Shown piece by piece: positions 16,917 through 26,023 of a stretch of DNA of 64,000 bases; position 1 is the stretch's first letter, and every line of letters begins with the position of its first letter. This DNA is from Burkholderiales bacterium (lineage in GTDB: Bacteria; Pseudomonadota; Gammaproteobacteria; Burkholderiales; WYBJ01): NCBI GenBank assembly GCA_020848435.1, contig JADLAC010000078.1:62001-126000 (forward strand), in the 5' to 3' direction. The position numbers and the translations under genes are program-made. The notes under the pieces were generated by a model that saw only the letters and a program-made list of their open reading frames with translations, made no database searches and was not told the DNA's origin.

Positions 16917-18878
16917 TCATGCGCTCACCGCGAAGTCCTTCGCCGGCCCGGGCGCGCGGGGGCGGTACACGCAGGTGCGGTTGCGTCCCGCCTGCTTGGC
17001 GGCGTAGACCGCCTGGTCGGACGCCTTGATCATAGAGTCGGGGCCGCGCATGCTGCCATCCATCGCGGCCACACCCACGCTGATGGTGACGTGCAGGCAG
17101 ACGTTGCCGATCTGGATACGTAATCCTCCCACCGCATGGCGCAGCCGTTCGGCGCATGGCGCGGCGGCCGCGGCGTCCGTGTCCGGGCACACCACCAGGA
17201 ACTCCTCGCCGCCGATGCGGCAGATCACGTCTTGCGCGCGCGCCGTATGCTTGAGCACCTCGGCTACGCGCTGCAGCACCATGTCGCCGACGTCGTGGCC
17301 GTAGGTGTCGTTGATGGGCTTGAAATGATCGACATCGATCAGCATGCAGGCGAGCGGGCGGGCGCTGCGCTCGGCGGCCGACCACTCCTGCTGGATTCGA
17401 TCCATCGCGTAGCGCCGATTCGGGATGCCGGTCAGCGAGTCGAGCAGCGCCGCTTCCTGCAAGCGGCGATTGGACGTGGCCAGCTCGGCGGCGAAGCGGC
17501 GGATCTCCTCGCGATCGGTCTCGACTTCGGATTGCAGGTTCACCACGCGCTCGCCGGCGCGCAGGCGGGCAAGCAGCATTCTCGGATTGACCGGCTTGAG
17601 CACGTAATCGTCGACCCCGGCCTCGAAGGCCTCCAGCAGCCGTGCCTCGTCCTCGAGCCCGGTCAGCAGCACGAGGTAGACGCCGCGACCGAACTTGGCG
17701 TTGCGCAACGCGCGACAGAACTGCAGGCCATCCATCTCGGGCATCAGCCAATCGCTCACCACCAGATGCGGCCGGCACTCCAGCGCCCTGAGCAATCCCT
17801 CCTTGCCGTCGTGGGCCATGAAGACGCGATACCCGGCCTGGGTGAGCAGCTTGTCGAGCAACAGCACGATCGAACGGTCGTCGTCGATGACGAGCACGCG
17901 CAGCTTGTCCTCCTGCGCGCCGCTGGAATCGGCGCTCTGAGCGGTGGTCGCGTCGGCCTGCTGCGCGAGCTGCGCGATTTGCGCGAAGGACTGCACGGGT
18001 CGGGTCTGGACTTCGAGCAGGCGACCCCATTCCTGCCAGTCGCGTACCACCTGGTCGGCCAGCCCGGTGAGGGTATCGGTATCGAGCCCCACGCAGCTCG
18101 CCTGCGCGAACACTTCCGGCATGCGCGCCGGGCGCGCGGCCTCGGGCGCGAGGCAGACCTCGGCCAGAGCGCCGGACAGCTTGAGGGCATGAGCGAGGAT
18201 GTAACCGCGCGAGCCTTCGGCGAAGTTGCCGCGGGCGGGATCCTCGTGATGCAGGGCGGGTTCGGTCAGGACCTTCGGCAAGCCCCAATCGGCGAGCAGG
18301 GCCACCGTGAGCTCGGCGGAATCGGTGGCGAAATGTTGCTGCTCGAGACACAGCAGCTCGCTCGGGCGCACGCCTTCGGCCTGGCGCAGGAGCTGTCCGT
18401 ACTCGTCCGGGTACACCGTGACGAGCGCAAGGCGGCCGACACGGCTGAGCAACCCGAGCAGGAACATCTCCTCCGCGGCCGCCGCACGCACGCGGGTCGC
18501 GATCGTTTGCATCGCGAGCGCGCGCACCAGCGAGTGGGACCAGAAGCGCTCGTAGTCGAACGCGGCACACTTGCCGCTGCGATAGTCGGAGACGAGCGAA
18601 AAGCCGAGCGCGAGCTGGCGCACGGTGTTCAAGCCCAGGACGACGAGGGCGTCGGGGACCGAGGCGACCGGTCGCCGGCCGCCGAATTGGCTGGTGTTGG
18701 CCGCCTTCACGATCCGGCCCGTGAGCGCGGGATCGGCCTTGATCGTGCGCGCCATCGCGCTGTTGGTCGCGTTCTCGTCCTGCGCAAGCTGCATCACAGC
18801 GAGCGCGACGCCCTTGGGTGAAGGCAGCAACCCGCTCGCCTTGAGCTCCTCGAACTTCGCGTGATGGTCGATGCTCAT
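16917..18878 (-). CDS. HDOD-REC-GGDEF diguanylate cyclase
   Basis: 653-residue signalling protein. N-terminal HDOD domain (about 10-250, LMARTIKADPALTGRIVKAA-like helices), central REC domain (about 326-440) with phospho-acceptor D376 in VVSDWLMP and the switch Lys in LKPVNP, and C-terminal GGDEF domain (about 480-645) with intact GGEEF at 556-560. RAQD at 547-550, five residues before the signature, forms the product-inhibition I-site. It should therefore make c-di-GMP under phosphorylation and feedback control. HDOD joined to REC-GGDEF is an uncommon order. Co-directional with the following REC-GGDEF-EAL gene, giving an apparent make-and-break pair. Confidence 0.92.
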   Translation of the reverse strand: MSIDHHAKFEELKASGLLPSPKGVALAVMQLAQDENATNSAMARTIKADPALTGRIVKAANTSQFGGRRPVASVPDALVVLGLNTVRQLALGFSLVSDYRSGKCAAFDYERFWSHSLVRALAMQTIATRVRAAAAEEMFLLGLLSRVGRLALVTVYPDEYGQLLRQAEGVRPSELLCLEQQHFATDSAELTVALLADWGLPKVLTEPALHHEDPARGNFAEGSRGYILAHALKLSGALAEVCLAPEAARPARMPEVFAQASCVGLDTDTLTGLADQVVRDWQEWGRLLEVQTRPVQSFAQIAQLAQQADATTAQSADSSGAQEDKLRVLVIDDDRSIVLLLDKLLTQAGYRVFMAHDGKEGLLRALECRPHLVVSDWLMPEMDGLQFCRALRNAKFGRGVYLVLLTGLEDEARLLEAFEAGVDDYVLKPVNPRMLLARLRAGERVVNLQSEVETDREEIRRFAAELATSNRRLQEAALLDSLTGIPNRRYAMDRIQQEWSAAERSARPLACMLIDVDHFKPINDTYGHDVGDMVLQRVAEVLKHTARAQDVICRIGGEEFLVVCPDTDAAAAAPCAERLRHAVGGLRIQIGNVCLHVTISVGVAAMDGSMRGPDSMIKASDQAVYAAKQAGRNRTCVYRPRAPGPAKDFAVSA

Positions 18879-19614
18879 CGATTCATGCAGTTCTGGCGCG
18901 GAGCTTCACCATGAAGGCCGTCGCGTCCTCCAGCATCGGCCGCGACGATGCGAACTTGAGCAGCGCCCGGCGCCGGTCGCGTCTCGGTGCGGACGGCCGC
19001 GCTGACGCGGCGCACGCCCACCCCTACGGCGGCACTAGGCATGTAGGCAGCCGAGCTTCACCGTGATGCCCAGGCTTGGCTCGTTGCAGCGGAACATTCG
19101 CGCTGCCGGCACGCCGCGGGCACACGCAGTCTGGATTTCGTCGCGGCCGGCGAGCGCGCCGGCCGGCCTGATGCAATACCGGGACCGCCGTCATACGCGG
19201 ATTACGGCACGGGCGAGACCGACTTGAGCCCGCCATGACAGTGGCGCGGCGCGCCGTCGACGCTGCGTCCGGCGAAGTCACACTGCGATGCAGCAGCGAT
19301 ACCCACAATTTCTGTGGATAAGCCTGTGTACAACGCGAGGATATCGGCGGCGCCTCGAACGGAATGCGGCCGCTGCCCGTTTTTGCGCCAGTGCGCCCGG
19401 CGCCCGCCGCGAGCGCAAGCTGCATGCCGTGAATGCGGCTCGCGCGCGAAGCCGCGCAAGTCGCTCCGACATTCTGGCGATGCAGCGGCATCAACGCCCG
19501 GCGCATGCGGGCGTCGCAGCTTACAGCCGCCGGATGATCAGCGATCGAAACGCGCCGGTTTCAGCGAACAGCGCACCGGAAAGGGATGCGCGCGAGATGC
19601 TTGCGGACCAGGGA
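18879..19614. other. Long gene-free region with a DnaA-box-like site
   Basis: 736 bases between the HDOD-REC-GGDEF start and the end of the GMC oxidoreductase gene. Several overlapping frames are open on both strands but none shows a recognisable domain, ribosome-binding site or codon pattern I trust. The region is slightly less GC-biased around 19300-19340, where TGTGGATAA (19313-19321) matches the DnaA-box consensus. No tRNA or rRNA fold was found. Confidence 0.5.
19313..19321 (-). promoter_or_regulatory. Single DnaA-box consensus
   Basis: TGTGGATAA here equals TTATCCACA on the minus strand, the strong DnaA box. A weaker TGTGTACAA follows at 19325-19333, and CCACA/TGTGG arms flank ATTTC just before. 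Only one perfect box is present, so this is not an origin by itself; it may titrate DnaA or be chance. Confidence 0.3.
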
Positions 19615-21285
19615 TCAACCCGCCGCTACGGTCGGCCCCATGGGAGCTAGCCTGGCCGATCCGCCGCCGAGCGTATGCTGCGTGTCGTGCTCCGACAAGA
19701 GCATGTCCGCGCACTTCTCGGCGAGCATCATGCAGGGGATGCTGGTGTTGCCGGAGACGATCATCGGCATGATGGAAGCATCGGCCACGCGCAGACCCTG
19801 CAGCCCGTGCACGCGCAACTGGTCGTCGACGACCGCTGCCGCGTCGTGGCCCATCTTGCAGGTGCCCACCAGATGGAAGGTGGTGGCGCCCGTGCTGCGG
19901 ATGTATTGGATGATCTCTTCGTCGTCCTGGACCTGCAGCCCCGGTGCGATCTCCTGCGCAATGACGTCGCGGATCGGTGGCGCCGCCACGATCTCGCGCG
20001 CACGCCGCACGGCTGCTATGGCGATGCGGCGATCATTCTCGGTCGTGAGAAAGCTGTAGCTGATGGCGGGATCCGCGAATGGATCACGCGACGTGATGTG
20101 GATGCTGCCCCGGCTTTCGGGACGCTGGACCTGGGCGTAGATGAAGAACCCGTGCTGGTTGGACATGCGCCGCTTGCGGTTGACGATCTCGACGAAGAAC
20201 GGATTGACCAGCAGCGCGATGTCGGCCTGCTCGACTTGCTCCGAAGAGCGGGTGAACACGCGCATCGTGGCCATACCCTCGGATATGAAGCCGCTGCGCA
20301 ACAGCGCATAGCGTGCTGCCTCGAGCACGAGCCGGATGCCACGGCCGCGCCCCGCGAGCGAGATGCCGCGGCGATTGAAGGTCCACTTCAGCGTCGGGCC
20401 ATAGTGATCGCGCAGGTTTTCGCCCACGCCGGGCAGCGCGTGGACCAGGGGAATAGCGCACGCGTCGAGCACCTCGGGATTGCCGATGCCCGACAGCTCG
20501 AGGAGCTTGGGCGAGCCGATGGCGCCGGCGCTGACGATCACTTCCCGGCTGGCGCGGGCCTCGTGCATGGCACGGTCGCAGCGAAAGCGGACCCCGACGC
20601 AGCGCCTGCCTTCCATGATCAACGCCGTGGCGTCGGCGCCGGCGCGCAGCGTCAGGTTCGGCCGCTTGCGCGCCGCGGCCAGGTAGGTGTTGGCGACGCT
20701 CTGGCGTATTCCGCGGTAGATGGTCTGCTGGGCCATCGCCACGCCGTACTGCGTCTGCGCGGTGTAGTCCGGGTTCAGCGGGTAGCCGACGGCTTGCGCG
20801 GAGCGGATGAACAAGTCGTAGAACGGCGAGATCTTCTCGGCGACCGTCACCTTCATCGGTCCGCTGCGCCCTCGGTAGCGCTCGGAGCCGATGTCGGTGC
20901 TTTCCAATTTCTTGAAGTAGGGCAGCAACGCCGCATACGACCAGCCGGCACACCCCATCTCTGCCCAGTGGTCGTAGTCCATCCGCTGGCCGCGGTTGAA
21001 GATCATTCCATTGAGGGCACTCGTGCCACCTACCAGCTTGCCGCTCGGAACGTACAGGGGACGGTTCGCGGTGCTCTCGTTGGGCGTCGAATGCCGGCAC
21101 CAGTTGACCTTGGGGTTTTCGAACATGAGCGCGGTGCCGCCGGGCGGATGGGTCCACAAGCAGCCGTCCACGCCGGCCTCGAGGCACAGTACCCGGAACC
21201 TGCCGGACTCCGAGAGCCGGGATGCCAGCACACCGCCGGACGATCCGGAACCGATGACGATGAAATCGTATTCGGCCATGCTCAT
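19615..21285 (-). CDS. GMC-family FAD oxidoreductase (choline/alcohol dehydrogenase type)
   Basis: 556-residue flavoprotein. The N-terminus MSMAEYDFIVIGSGSSGGVL has the FAD-binding GxGxxG, the second GMC segment LVGGTSALNGMIFNRGQRMD is at about 85-105, SAGAIGSPKLLELSGIG is near 270, and the C-terminal block HLVGTCKMGHD with later GNTSIPCMMLAEKCAD carries the catalytic His/Asn pair. The ATG at 21283-21285 overlaps the stop of the upstream Bug gene (ATGA), so the pair is translated together. Likely oxidises an alcohol whose import or sensing involves that Bug protein (inference). Confidence 0.92.
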   Translation of the reverse strand: MSMAEYDFIVIGSGSSGGVLASRLSESGRFRVLCLEAGVDGCLWTHPPGGTALMFENPKVNWCRHSTPNESTANRPLYVPSGKLVGGTSALNGMIFNRGQRMDYDHWAEMGCAGWSYAALLPYFKKLESTDIGSERYRGRSGPMKVTVAEKISPFYDLFIRSAQAVGYPLNPDYTAQTQYGVAMAQQTIYRGIRQSVANTYLAAARKRPNLTLRAGADATALIMEGRRCVGVRFRCDRAMHEARASREVIVSAGAIGSPKLLELSGIGNPEVLDACAIPLVHALPGVGENLRDHYGPTLKWTFNRRGISLAGRGRGIRLVLEAARYALLRSGFISEGMATMRVFTRSSEQVEQADIALLVNPFFVEIVNRKRRMSNQHGFFIYAQVQRPESRGSIHITSRDPFADPAISYSFLTTENDRRIAIAAVRRAREIVAAPPIRDVIAQEIAPGLQVQDDEEIIQYIRSTGATTFHLVGTCKMGHDAAAVVDDQLRVHGLQGLRVADASIMPMIVSGNTSIPCMMLAEKCADMLLSEHDTQHTLGGGSARLAPMGPTVAAG

Positions 21286-22325
21286 TCCGGCTTGATGTTC
21301 TGATCGCGTATCACCTGTCCCCACTGCTTGAGCTCGGACTTGATCTGCTCGACCACCAGCTCACCTCCCCCGGGAATCAGCGCCAAGCCCATGTTGAGCA
21401 TGTGCTCCTGCAGGCTTGCATTGGCGAGGGCTTTCAGGATGGCGTCCTGCAACTGGCGCACGATCGGCTCGGGCGTACCGCGCGGCACCACATACGTATA
21501 GCTGAAGGCAGACTCGCCATCCTTGAATCCGAGCTCGCGCATGGTCGGCAGATCGGGCAGCGCCGTCACGCGCTGCGGCGAAGTGATGGCGAGCGCCCGC
21601 AGACGCCCGCCGCTCAAGTGCGGGACCACGTCGCCTTGCCCCATGAACGTGAAATCCAGCCGGCCGGCGAGGAGATCCGGCAGCATCGCCGCATAGCCCT
21701 TGTACGGTACGTGCAGGCTGCCGATGCCCGCGGCCCGCTTGAACAGCTCGGCCGACAGGTGGCTGATCGAGCCGATGCCCCCGGAGCCATAGGACATCGC
21801 GCCCGCTTTGACCTTGGCCTGCGCGATCAGATCGGGCACATCGCGAAACCGTGACGCCGCCGGTACGGCGAGCAGCAGCGGCGTCGACGAGGTACGCGCG
21901 ACCGGCGTGAAGTCGCGCAGCAGGTCGTACGGGACCTTGTCGCGCAGCACCATGTTGACGATCTGCGTACTGGTCACCTGCAGCACGGTGTAGCCGTCCG
22001 GGCTCGCGCGGCTGGCGGCGACCGTTCCGGGAATGGCATCCCCGCCCGCCGGATTCTCCACCAGCACCTTCTGACCGAAGATGTCGGTCAAGTGCTGCGC
22101 CAGCAACCGCCCGACACGATCGCCGATGCCTCCCGCGGCGAACGGAACCACGATGCGCACCGGCCGCGAAGGATAGCGTTCCTGCGCCTGCGCGACGGCA
22201 GCGGCGAAGCTGAGCGCCAGCAGCGCCAGAACGCTTCCCCGCAAGCGCCCCACGCTCCACGCGGCACAACGATTCCGCCGCAATGGCGTACCTGCATTCA
22301 GGAAAGCGTTGCTCGTAAGGTTCAT
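21282..22325 (-). CDS. Bug/TctC-type periplasmic solute receptor
   Basis: Tripartite tricarboxylate transporter substrate-binding family. 347 residues with a signal peptide (LLALSFAAAVAQA at about 42-54) and the hallmark RPVRIVVPFAAGG, then YGSGGIGSISHLSAELFK and HVPYKG segments. The ATG at 22323-22325 follows GGGAGGGG. First gene of a pair with the GMC oxidoreductase. As with the other receptors here, no TctA/TctB membrane partners are adjacent. The usual ligands of the family are carboxylates; the ligand here is unknown. Confidence 0.9.
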   Translation of the reverse strand: MNLTSNAFLNAGTPLRRNRCAAWSVGRLRGSVLALLALSFAAAVAQAQERYPSRPVRIVVPFAAGGIGDRVGRLLAQHLTDIFGQKVLVENPAGGDAIPGTVAASRASPDGYTVLQVTSTQIVNMVLRDKVPYDLLRDFTPVARTSSTPLLLAVPAASRFRDVPDLIAQAKVKAGAMSYGSGGIGSISHLSAELFKRAAGIGSLHVPYKGYAAMLPDLLAGRLDFTFMGQGDVVPHLSGGRLRALAITSPQRVTALPDLPTMRELGFKDGESAFSYTYVVPRGTPEPIVRQLQDAILKALANASLQEHMLNMGLALIPGGGELVVEQIKSELKQWGQVIRDQNIKPE

Positions 22326-22546
22326 CCCCTCCCCCCGGGTCGTTCGTTGCGACTCGCGTGCGCCCGCCTGCGCGTTCATGCAGCGGTCCAGCTTCGGGCC
22401 AGGCCGCGGTTATCGCCTTCCCCCTCGCAAGCCACTGGGCGCGCTTGAACCGTCATCTCAGGCGGCGCAGTCGCAAGCGACCCAATGATTATGTCATGGG
22501 CGCAACTCAAGCGTACACGCCGGCGCCCACGCGAGCGGGCAGCGTG

Positions 22547-23503
22547 TCAGTCAGGCTTGATTCCAGCCGCACTCACCACCTTCGCCCATTTCGCGACGTC
22601 GGATCTGACGTAGCTCGCAAACTCGGGCGGCGTACTGATGAATGCGTCCGCCCCGAGCGCGGCCAGCCGCTCGACGACATCCCCCAAACGCAGGATGCTC
22701 GTCATCTGCGCATTCAACCGCGTGACCACGGCAGCCGGCGTCCCCTTAGGTGCAAAGACGCCGTTCCATGGGCTTACCTCGAAGCCCGGCAAAGTCTCTG
22801 CCGCAGCCGGTATGTCCGGCAAGTTGCGCGCGCGCTTTGCGCTCGTAATGGCGAGTGCCTTGATTCTGCCTGCTTTCACGTGCGGAACGCCGGTCGGTAA
22901 GCCGGCGAAAGTGATTTGAATCCGGCCGGCAACCACCTCGTTCAACGCATCGCCTCCGCCCTTGAAGGGAACATGCACGATATCGACCACGGCGAGAAGC
23001 TTCAGGAGCTCACCCGCGAGATGGGTCCCGGTGCCGCTGCCCGCCGAGGCATAGTTGAGGCGGCCCGGTTGGGACTTGGACAGTGCAATGAGCTCCTTCA
23101 CCGATGAAACCGGCACGCCATGGTGGACCGTCAGCAGCAACGGAAAGGTCGTTGCCGATGCAACCGGAACGAAATCGTTGATGGGATCGTAAGGCATGCG
23201 CTTGAACAAGCTCGGGTTGACACCGTGGGTCTGAATCGTCCCGAAGAGCAGCGTGTAGCCGTCCGACGCCGACCGAGCCACGAGCTCGGATCCGATCATT
23301 CCGCTCGCGCCGCCGCGATTGTCTATCACGATCGGTTGACCGATACGCTCGTTCAACTCGCGCGCGACGATGCGCAACACGATATCCGTCGGCCCGCCTG
23401 GCGTATACGGCAGAACGATGCGCACGGGTCGGCTCGGGTAGCCTTGTGCGAACACCGGCGGACAAAGAAGAGCGAGTATCGCCGCCGCGCGCTTGAGCTT
23501 CAT
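22547..23503 (-). CDS. Bug/TctC-type periplasmic solute receptor
   Basis: 318 residues from MKLKRAAAILALLCPPVFAQ, a short signal peptide with cleavage after VFA or FAQ. Family hallmarks are RPVRIVLPYTPGGPTDIVLR, IDNRGGASGMIGSELVARS, NYASAGSGTGTHLAGELLK and HVPFKGGGDAL. The start at 23503 is chosen because the signal peptide begins there; the longer open frame upstream is an antisense shadow of the ankyrin gene. It lies 220 bases upstream of the other Bug gene and shares its direction but not an overlap. Confidence 0.9.
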   Translation of the reverse strand: MKLKRAAAILALLCPPVFAQGYPSRPVRIVLPYTPGGPTDIVLRIVARELNERIGQPIVIDNRGGASGMIGSELVARSASDGYTLLFGTIQTHGVNPSLFKRMPYDPINDFVPVASATTFPLLLTVHHGVPVSSVKELIALSKSQPGRLNYASAGSGTGTHLAGELLKLLAVVDIVHVPFKGGGDALNEVVAGRIQITFAGLPTGVPHVKAGRIKALAITSAKRARNLPDIPAAAETLPGFEVSPWNGVFAPKGTPAAVVTRLNAQMTSILRLGDVVERLAALGADAFISTPPEFASYVRSDVAKWAKVVSAAGIKPD

Positions 23504-23594
23504 GGAGCGCACGTCAGGACCCGCGATCTTGAATGGTAGCGAGCTGCCGCTCACGATGCACTGCGATCGGCGAATCGGGGCGTGGGCCGCAGCA

Positions 23595-24368
23595 TCAGCG
23601 GCTGTTTTCGCAACGGCGGCGAAACACCTCGCCCGAGGTCGTGCTTTCCGCGCACTTGAGCAGCGACACCATGCCATGGCCCTGGTACTTCGCGGCCAGC
23701 TCCGCGGCGGTGTGGCCATCGACCACGCGCACGCGCGCGTCCGCGCCGGCGCGCAACAACAGCAAGGCAGAGCTCACGTTGCCTTGCATCGCCGCCATCA
23801 TGAGCGGCGTATTGACGTAGCTGTAACCGGGGTTGGCGCCGGGATTCACGCGCGCGCCGTGCTTGAGCAGGTAGGCGATCATATGGTCGTGGCCGCGGTA
23901 GGCTGCATAGGCGAGCGGGGTATAGTGGTGCGGCTCGTTCTCCAGCGTGGCGCCGGCTTCCACCAGCGAGCGCGCGACTTTCTCGTGCCGGCCGCTGGCA
24001 TCCGAGCCGTCGGTGGGGAAATAGGCCGCCAGCATCAGCGCCGTTTCTCCGGCGGGCGTGCGCGCGTTCAGGTCCGCGCCGGCCCGGATGAGATACTCGA
24101 CCACTTGCACCGCCCCGGCGCGCGCGGCGATGGTGATCAGCGGGGTACCTTCCATGTACACGGGGGCGGGAATGCGTTCGTTCACGTTCGCGACCCGTGC
24201 TTCGATCGCCGCGCGCACATAGTCGACATGATCGGCCACGATCGCATTGCCCAAGCGCTGCGGATCGAGCCGCGTGCCCGGCTGCGGCAAACCTGCACAG
24301 CCGCTCACCACCGCCAACACGATACCGGCAGGCACGAAACGGCACAGTGCCGCGATCCAAGTCTTCAT
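23595..24368 (-). CDS. Ankyrin-repeat lipoprotein
   Basis: 257 residues. The N-terminus MKTWIAALCRFVPAGIVLAV ends in a lipobox VSGC, so the mature protein starts with a lipidated Cys at about residue 24. Roughly five ankyrin repeats follow, for example GTPLITIAARAGAVQVVEYL, GETALMLAA, YTPLAYAAYRGHDHMIAYLL and NTPLMMAAMQGNVSSALLLL with GADxxxR turns. Probably a periplasm- or membrane-tethered protein-binding factor. The last 25 residues (CAESTTSGEVFRRRC) hold two Cys that could form a disulfide. No operon partner is clear. Confidence 0.88.
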   Translation of the reverse strand: MKTWIAALCRFVPAGIVLAVVSGCAGLPQPGTRLDPQRLGNAIVADHVDYVRAAIEARVANVNERIPAPVYMEGTPLITIAARAGAVQVVEYLIRAGADLNARTPAGETALMLAAYFPTDGSDASGRHEKVARSLVEAGATLENEPHHYTPLAYAAYRGHDHMIAYLLKHGARVNPGANPGYSYVNTPLMMAAMQGNVSSALLLLRAGADARVRVVDGHTAAELAAKYQGHGMVSLLKCAESTTSGEVFRRRCENSR

Positions 24369-24615
24369 CCCGCATCCCCCGATCACATGAGTTTCGATAC
24401 GACGCTCGAGCGCCACCGAACTATAGGTCCAACGCGCGTTCGGACGTGAGTCGAACTGAGGTCTGGAATGGTAGCAATTCTTCGCCAACCCGGCAGGTTC
24501 GAGTCCACACGATGAACGTTACCCGCGAGCGGGGTCGGACCGGGGTCGGACCAGGGTCGAGACTCGTCCCCGGGGGATCGGACCCGCGCCGGACAAGTGC
24601 TGCCGTTTTCGGCCG
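24369..24615. other. Short gap with tandem GGGGTCGGACC units
   Basis: Between the ankyrin gene start and the end of the CNNM-type gene. Contains two exact 11-bp units at 24531-24541 and 24542-24552 and a decayed third. A GGTTCGAGTCC string near 24506 looks like a tRNA T-loop but does not form the stem. Confidence 0.5.
24531..24562. repeat. Tandem GGGGTCGGACC repeat
   Basis: Two exact tandem copies (24531-24541 and 24542-24552) followed by a partial AGGGTCGAGA. The same 11-mer, reversed, occurs three times at 43508-43570. A dispersed intergenic element in this genome is likely. Confidence 0.75.
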
Positions 24616-25938
24616 TCAGGGGATCGCGGGGCCGTTCGCCGTCTCGGCGAGGCGAGCCTCGGCGCGCCTGCTCGCGAGCACTTTGTCGATGCGCTTGCCG
24701 TCCATGTCCATGATCTCGAAACGCCAGTCTTCCCACTCGACGCTATCGGCGGTATGCGGCACGCGCCCGAGCAGCAGCATGACCATGCCGCTCAGCGTGT
24801 TGTAGCGGCCGCGCTCCTCCTCCGGCGCTTGGCGCAGCCCCAAGCGATCCTTCAGCTCCGGAATGGGGATGAGGCCGTCGATCAGCCACGAGCCGTCCTC
24901 GCGCTGCACCGCCCAGGCGTTTTCGACATCGTGCGGGCGGAATTCGCCGGTGATCGCTTCGATCACGTCGCGCAAGGTCACCATCCCCTGCACTTCGCCA
25001 TACTCGTCGATCACCAGCACGAGCTGGGCGCTGGTGGAACGGAAATTCTGCAGCAGCTCCATGCCGGTCAGCGACTCAGGCACGAACACCGCCGGCGAGA
25101 GCTTCCCGGCCAGATCGAGCGTCTGGCCACGCAACGTCTGCGTGAGCATCTGCTTGGCGCTGATCACGCCGACCACGTCGCGCATCCCGCCCCGGCACAC
25201 CGGAAAGCGGGTGTGCTCGGCGCTTTCGATGCGCTTGAGGTTCTCTTCCAGCGGCCGCTCGAGATCGAGATAGACGATCTCCCCGCGCGGCACCATGAGG
25301 GAAGCGATCTGCCGGTCGTCGAGCCGGAAGACGTTGCGCACCATCTGGTGCTCCTCGTCTTCGATGACGCCGACATCGGAGCCTTCTTCGAGCAGTGCGT
25401 GGATCTCTTCCTCGGTCACCGTGGGCGCGGCCTTGCCGTGCATACCGATCAGCTTGAGCACCAGGTCCGTCGACCCCGACAGAAGACGCACGAAAGGCTT
25501 CGACGCCGTGGCCAGGCCGAGCATGGGACGCGCCACCAGCCGGGCGATGCTGTCCGCGCGGATCTGGCCGAGGCGCTTGGGCACCAGCTCGCCCAGGACG
25601 ATCGACAAGTAGGTGACGACGACCACCACCATCGCGGTCGCGACGATCGAGGTGATCGCGGGCTCGAAGCCGAAGGTCTGGAGCCAGGCCGAAAACGGGC
25701 GCGCGAACACGGCCTCGCCGACGATACCGTTGAGGATGCCGATCGAGGTGATGCCGATCTGGATGGTGGACAGAAAGCGCGTGGGCTCCGCGTTGAGCCG
25801 AATCGCCGCCGCCGCCCCCAGGTCGCCCTGGCTTTCGAGCGCTTGCAGCCGCCCGCGGCGCGCGGTGACCAACGCGATCTCCGACATGGCGAACATGCCG
25901 TTCAAGACGATGAGCCCAAGCAGCAGCGCGGCTTCCAT
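24616..25938 (-). CDS. CNNM/CorC-type membrane protein (DUF21-CBS-CorC)
   Basis: 440 residues in the hemolysin-C/TlyC-like group now linked to divalent-cation (Mg/Co) transport. DUF21 membrane domain (about 1-185, opening MEAALLLGLIVLNGMFAMSE, with helices and IGITSIGILNGIVGE), two CBS domains (about 200-335, MVPRGEIVYLDLERPLEEN and VVGVISAKQMLTQ then VLVIDEYGEVQGMVTLRDV), and a C-terminal CorC/HlyC transport-associated domain (about 350-425). Complete and typical. The older name hemolysin is historical. It follows the Ldh gene by 85 bases on the same strand. Confidence 0.93.
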   Translation of the reverse strand: MEAALLLGLIVLNGMFAMSEIALVTARRGRLQALESQGDLGAAAAIRLNAEPTRFLSTIQIGITSIGILNGIVGEAVFARPFSAWLQTFGFEPAITSIVATAMVVVVVTYLSIVLGELVPKRLGQIRADSIARLVARPMLGLATASKPFVRLLSGSTDLVLKLIGMHGKAAPTVTEEEIHALLEEGSDVGVIEDEEHQMVRNVFRLDDRQIASLMVPRGEIVYLDLERPLEENLKRIESAEHTRFPVCRGGMRDVVGVISAKQMLTQTLRGQTLDLAGKLSPAVFVPESLTGMELLQNFRSTSAQLVLVIDEYGEVQGMVTLRDVIEAITGEFRPHDVENAWAVQREDGSWLIDGLIPIPELKDRLGLRQAPEEERGRYNTLSGMVMLLLGRVPHTADSVEWEDWRFEIMDMDGKRIDKVLASRRAEARLAETANGPAIP

Positions 25939-26023
25939 AGTCTATCCTTCTCGCGATCGAGCGGCGAATGTCGCACCCGCGGCGATCCCGGCAATGCGCG
26001 AGCGGCAAAGCTCGCGACCCATA

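Noticed and set aside
19024..19506. Overlapping minus-strand open frames in the gene-free gap
   Set aside because: No ribosome-binding site, no recognisable motif and the frames overlap one another; not enough to call a gene.
24500..24525. GGTTCGAGTCC string like a tRNA T-loop
   Set aside because: The flanking five-base stem does not pair and no D-arm, anticodon arm or acceptor stem lies upstream.
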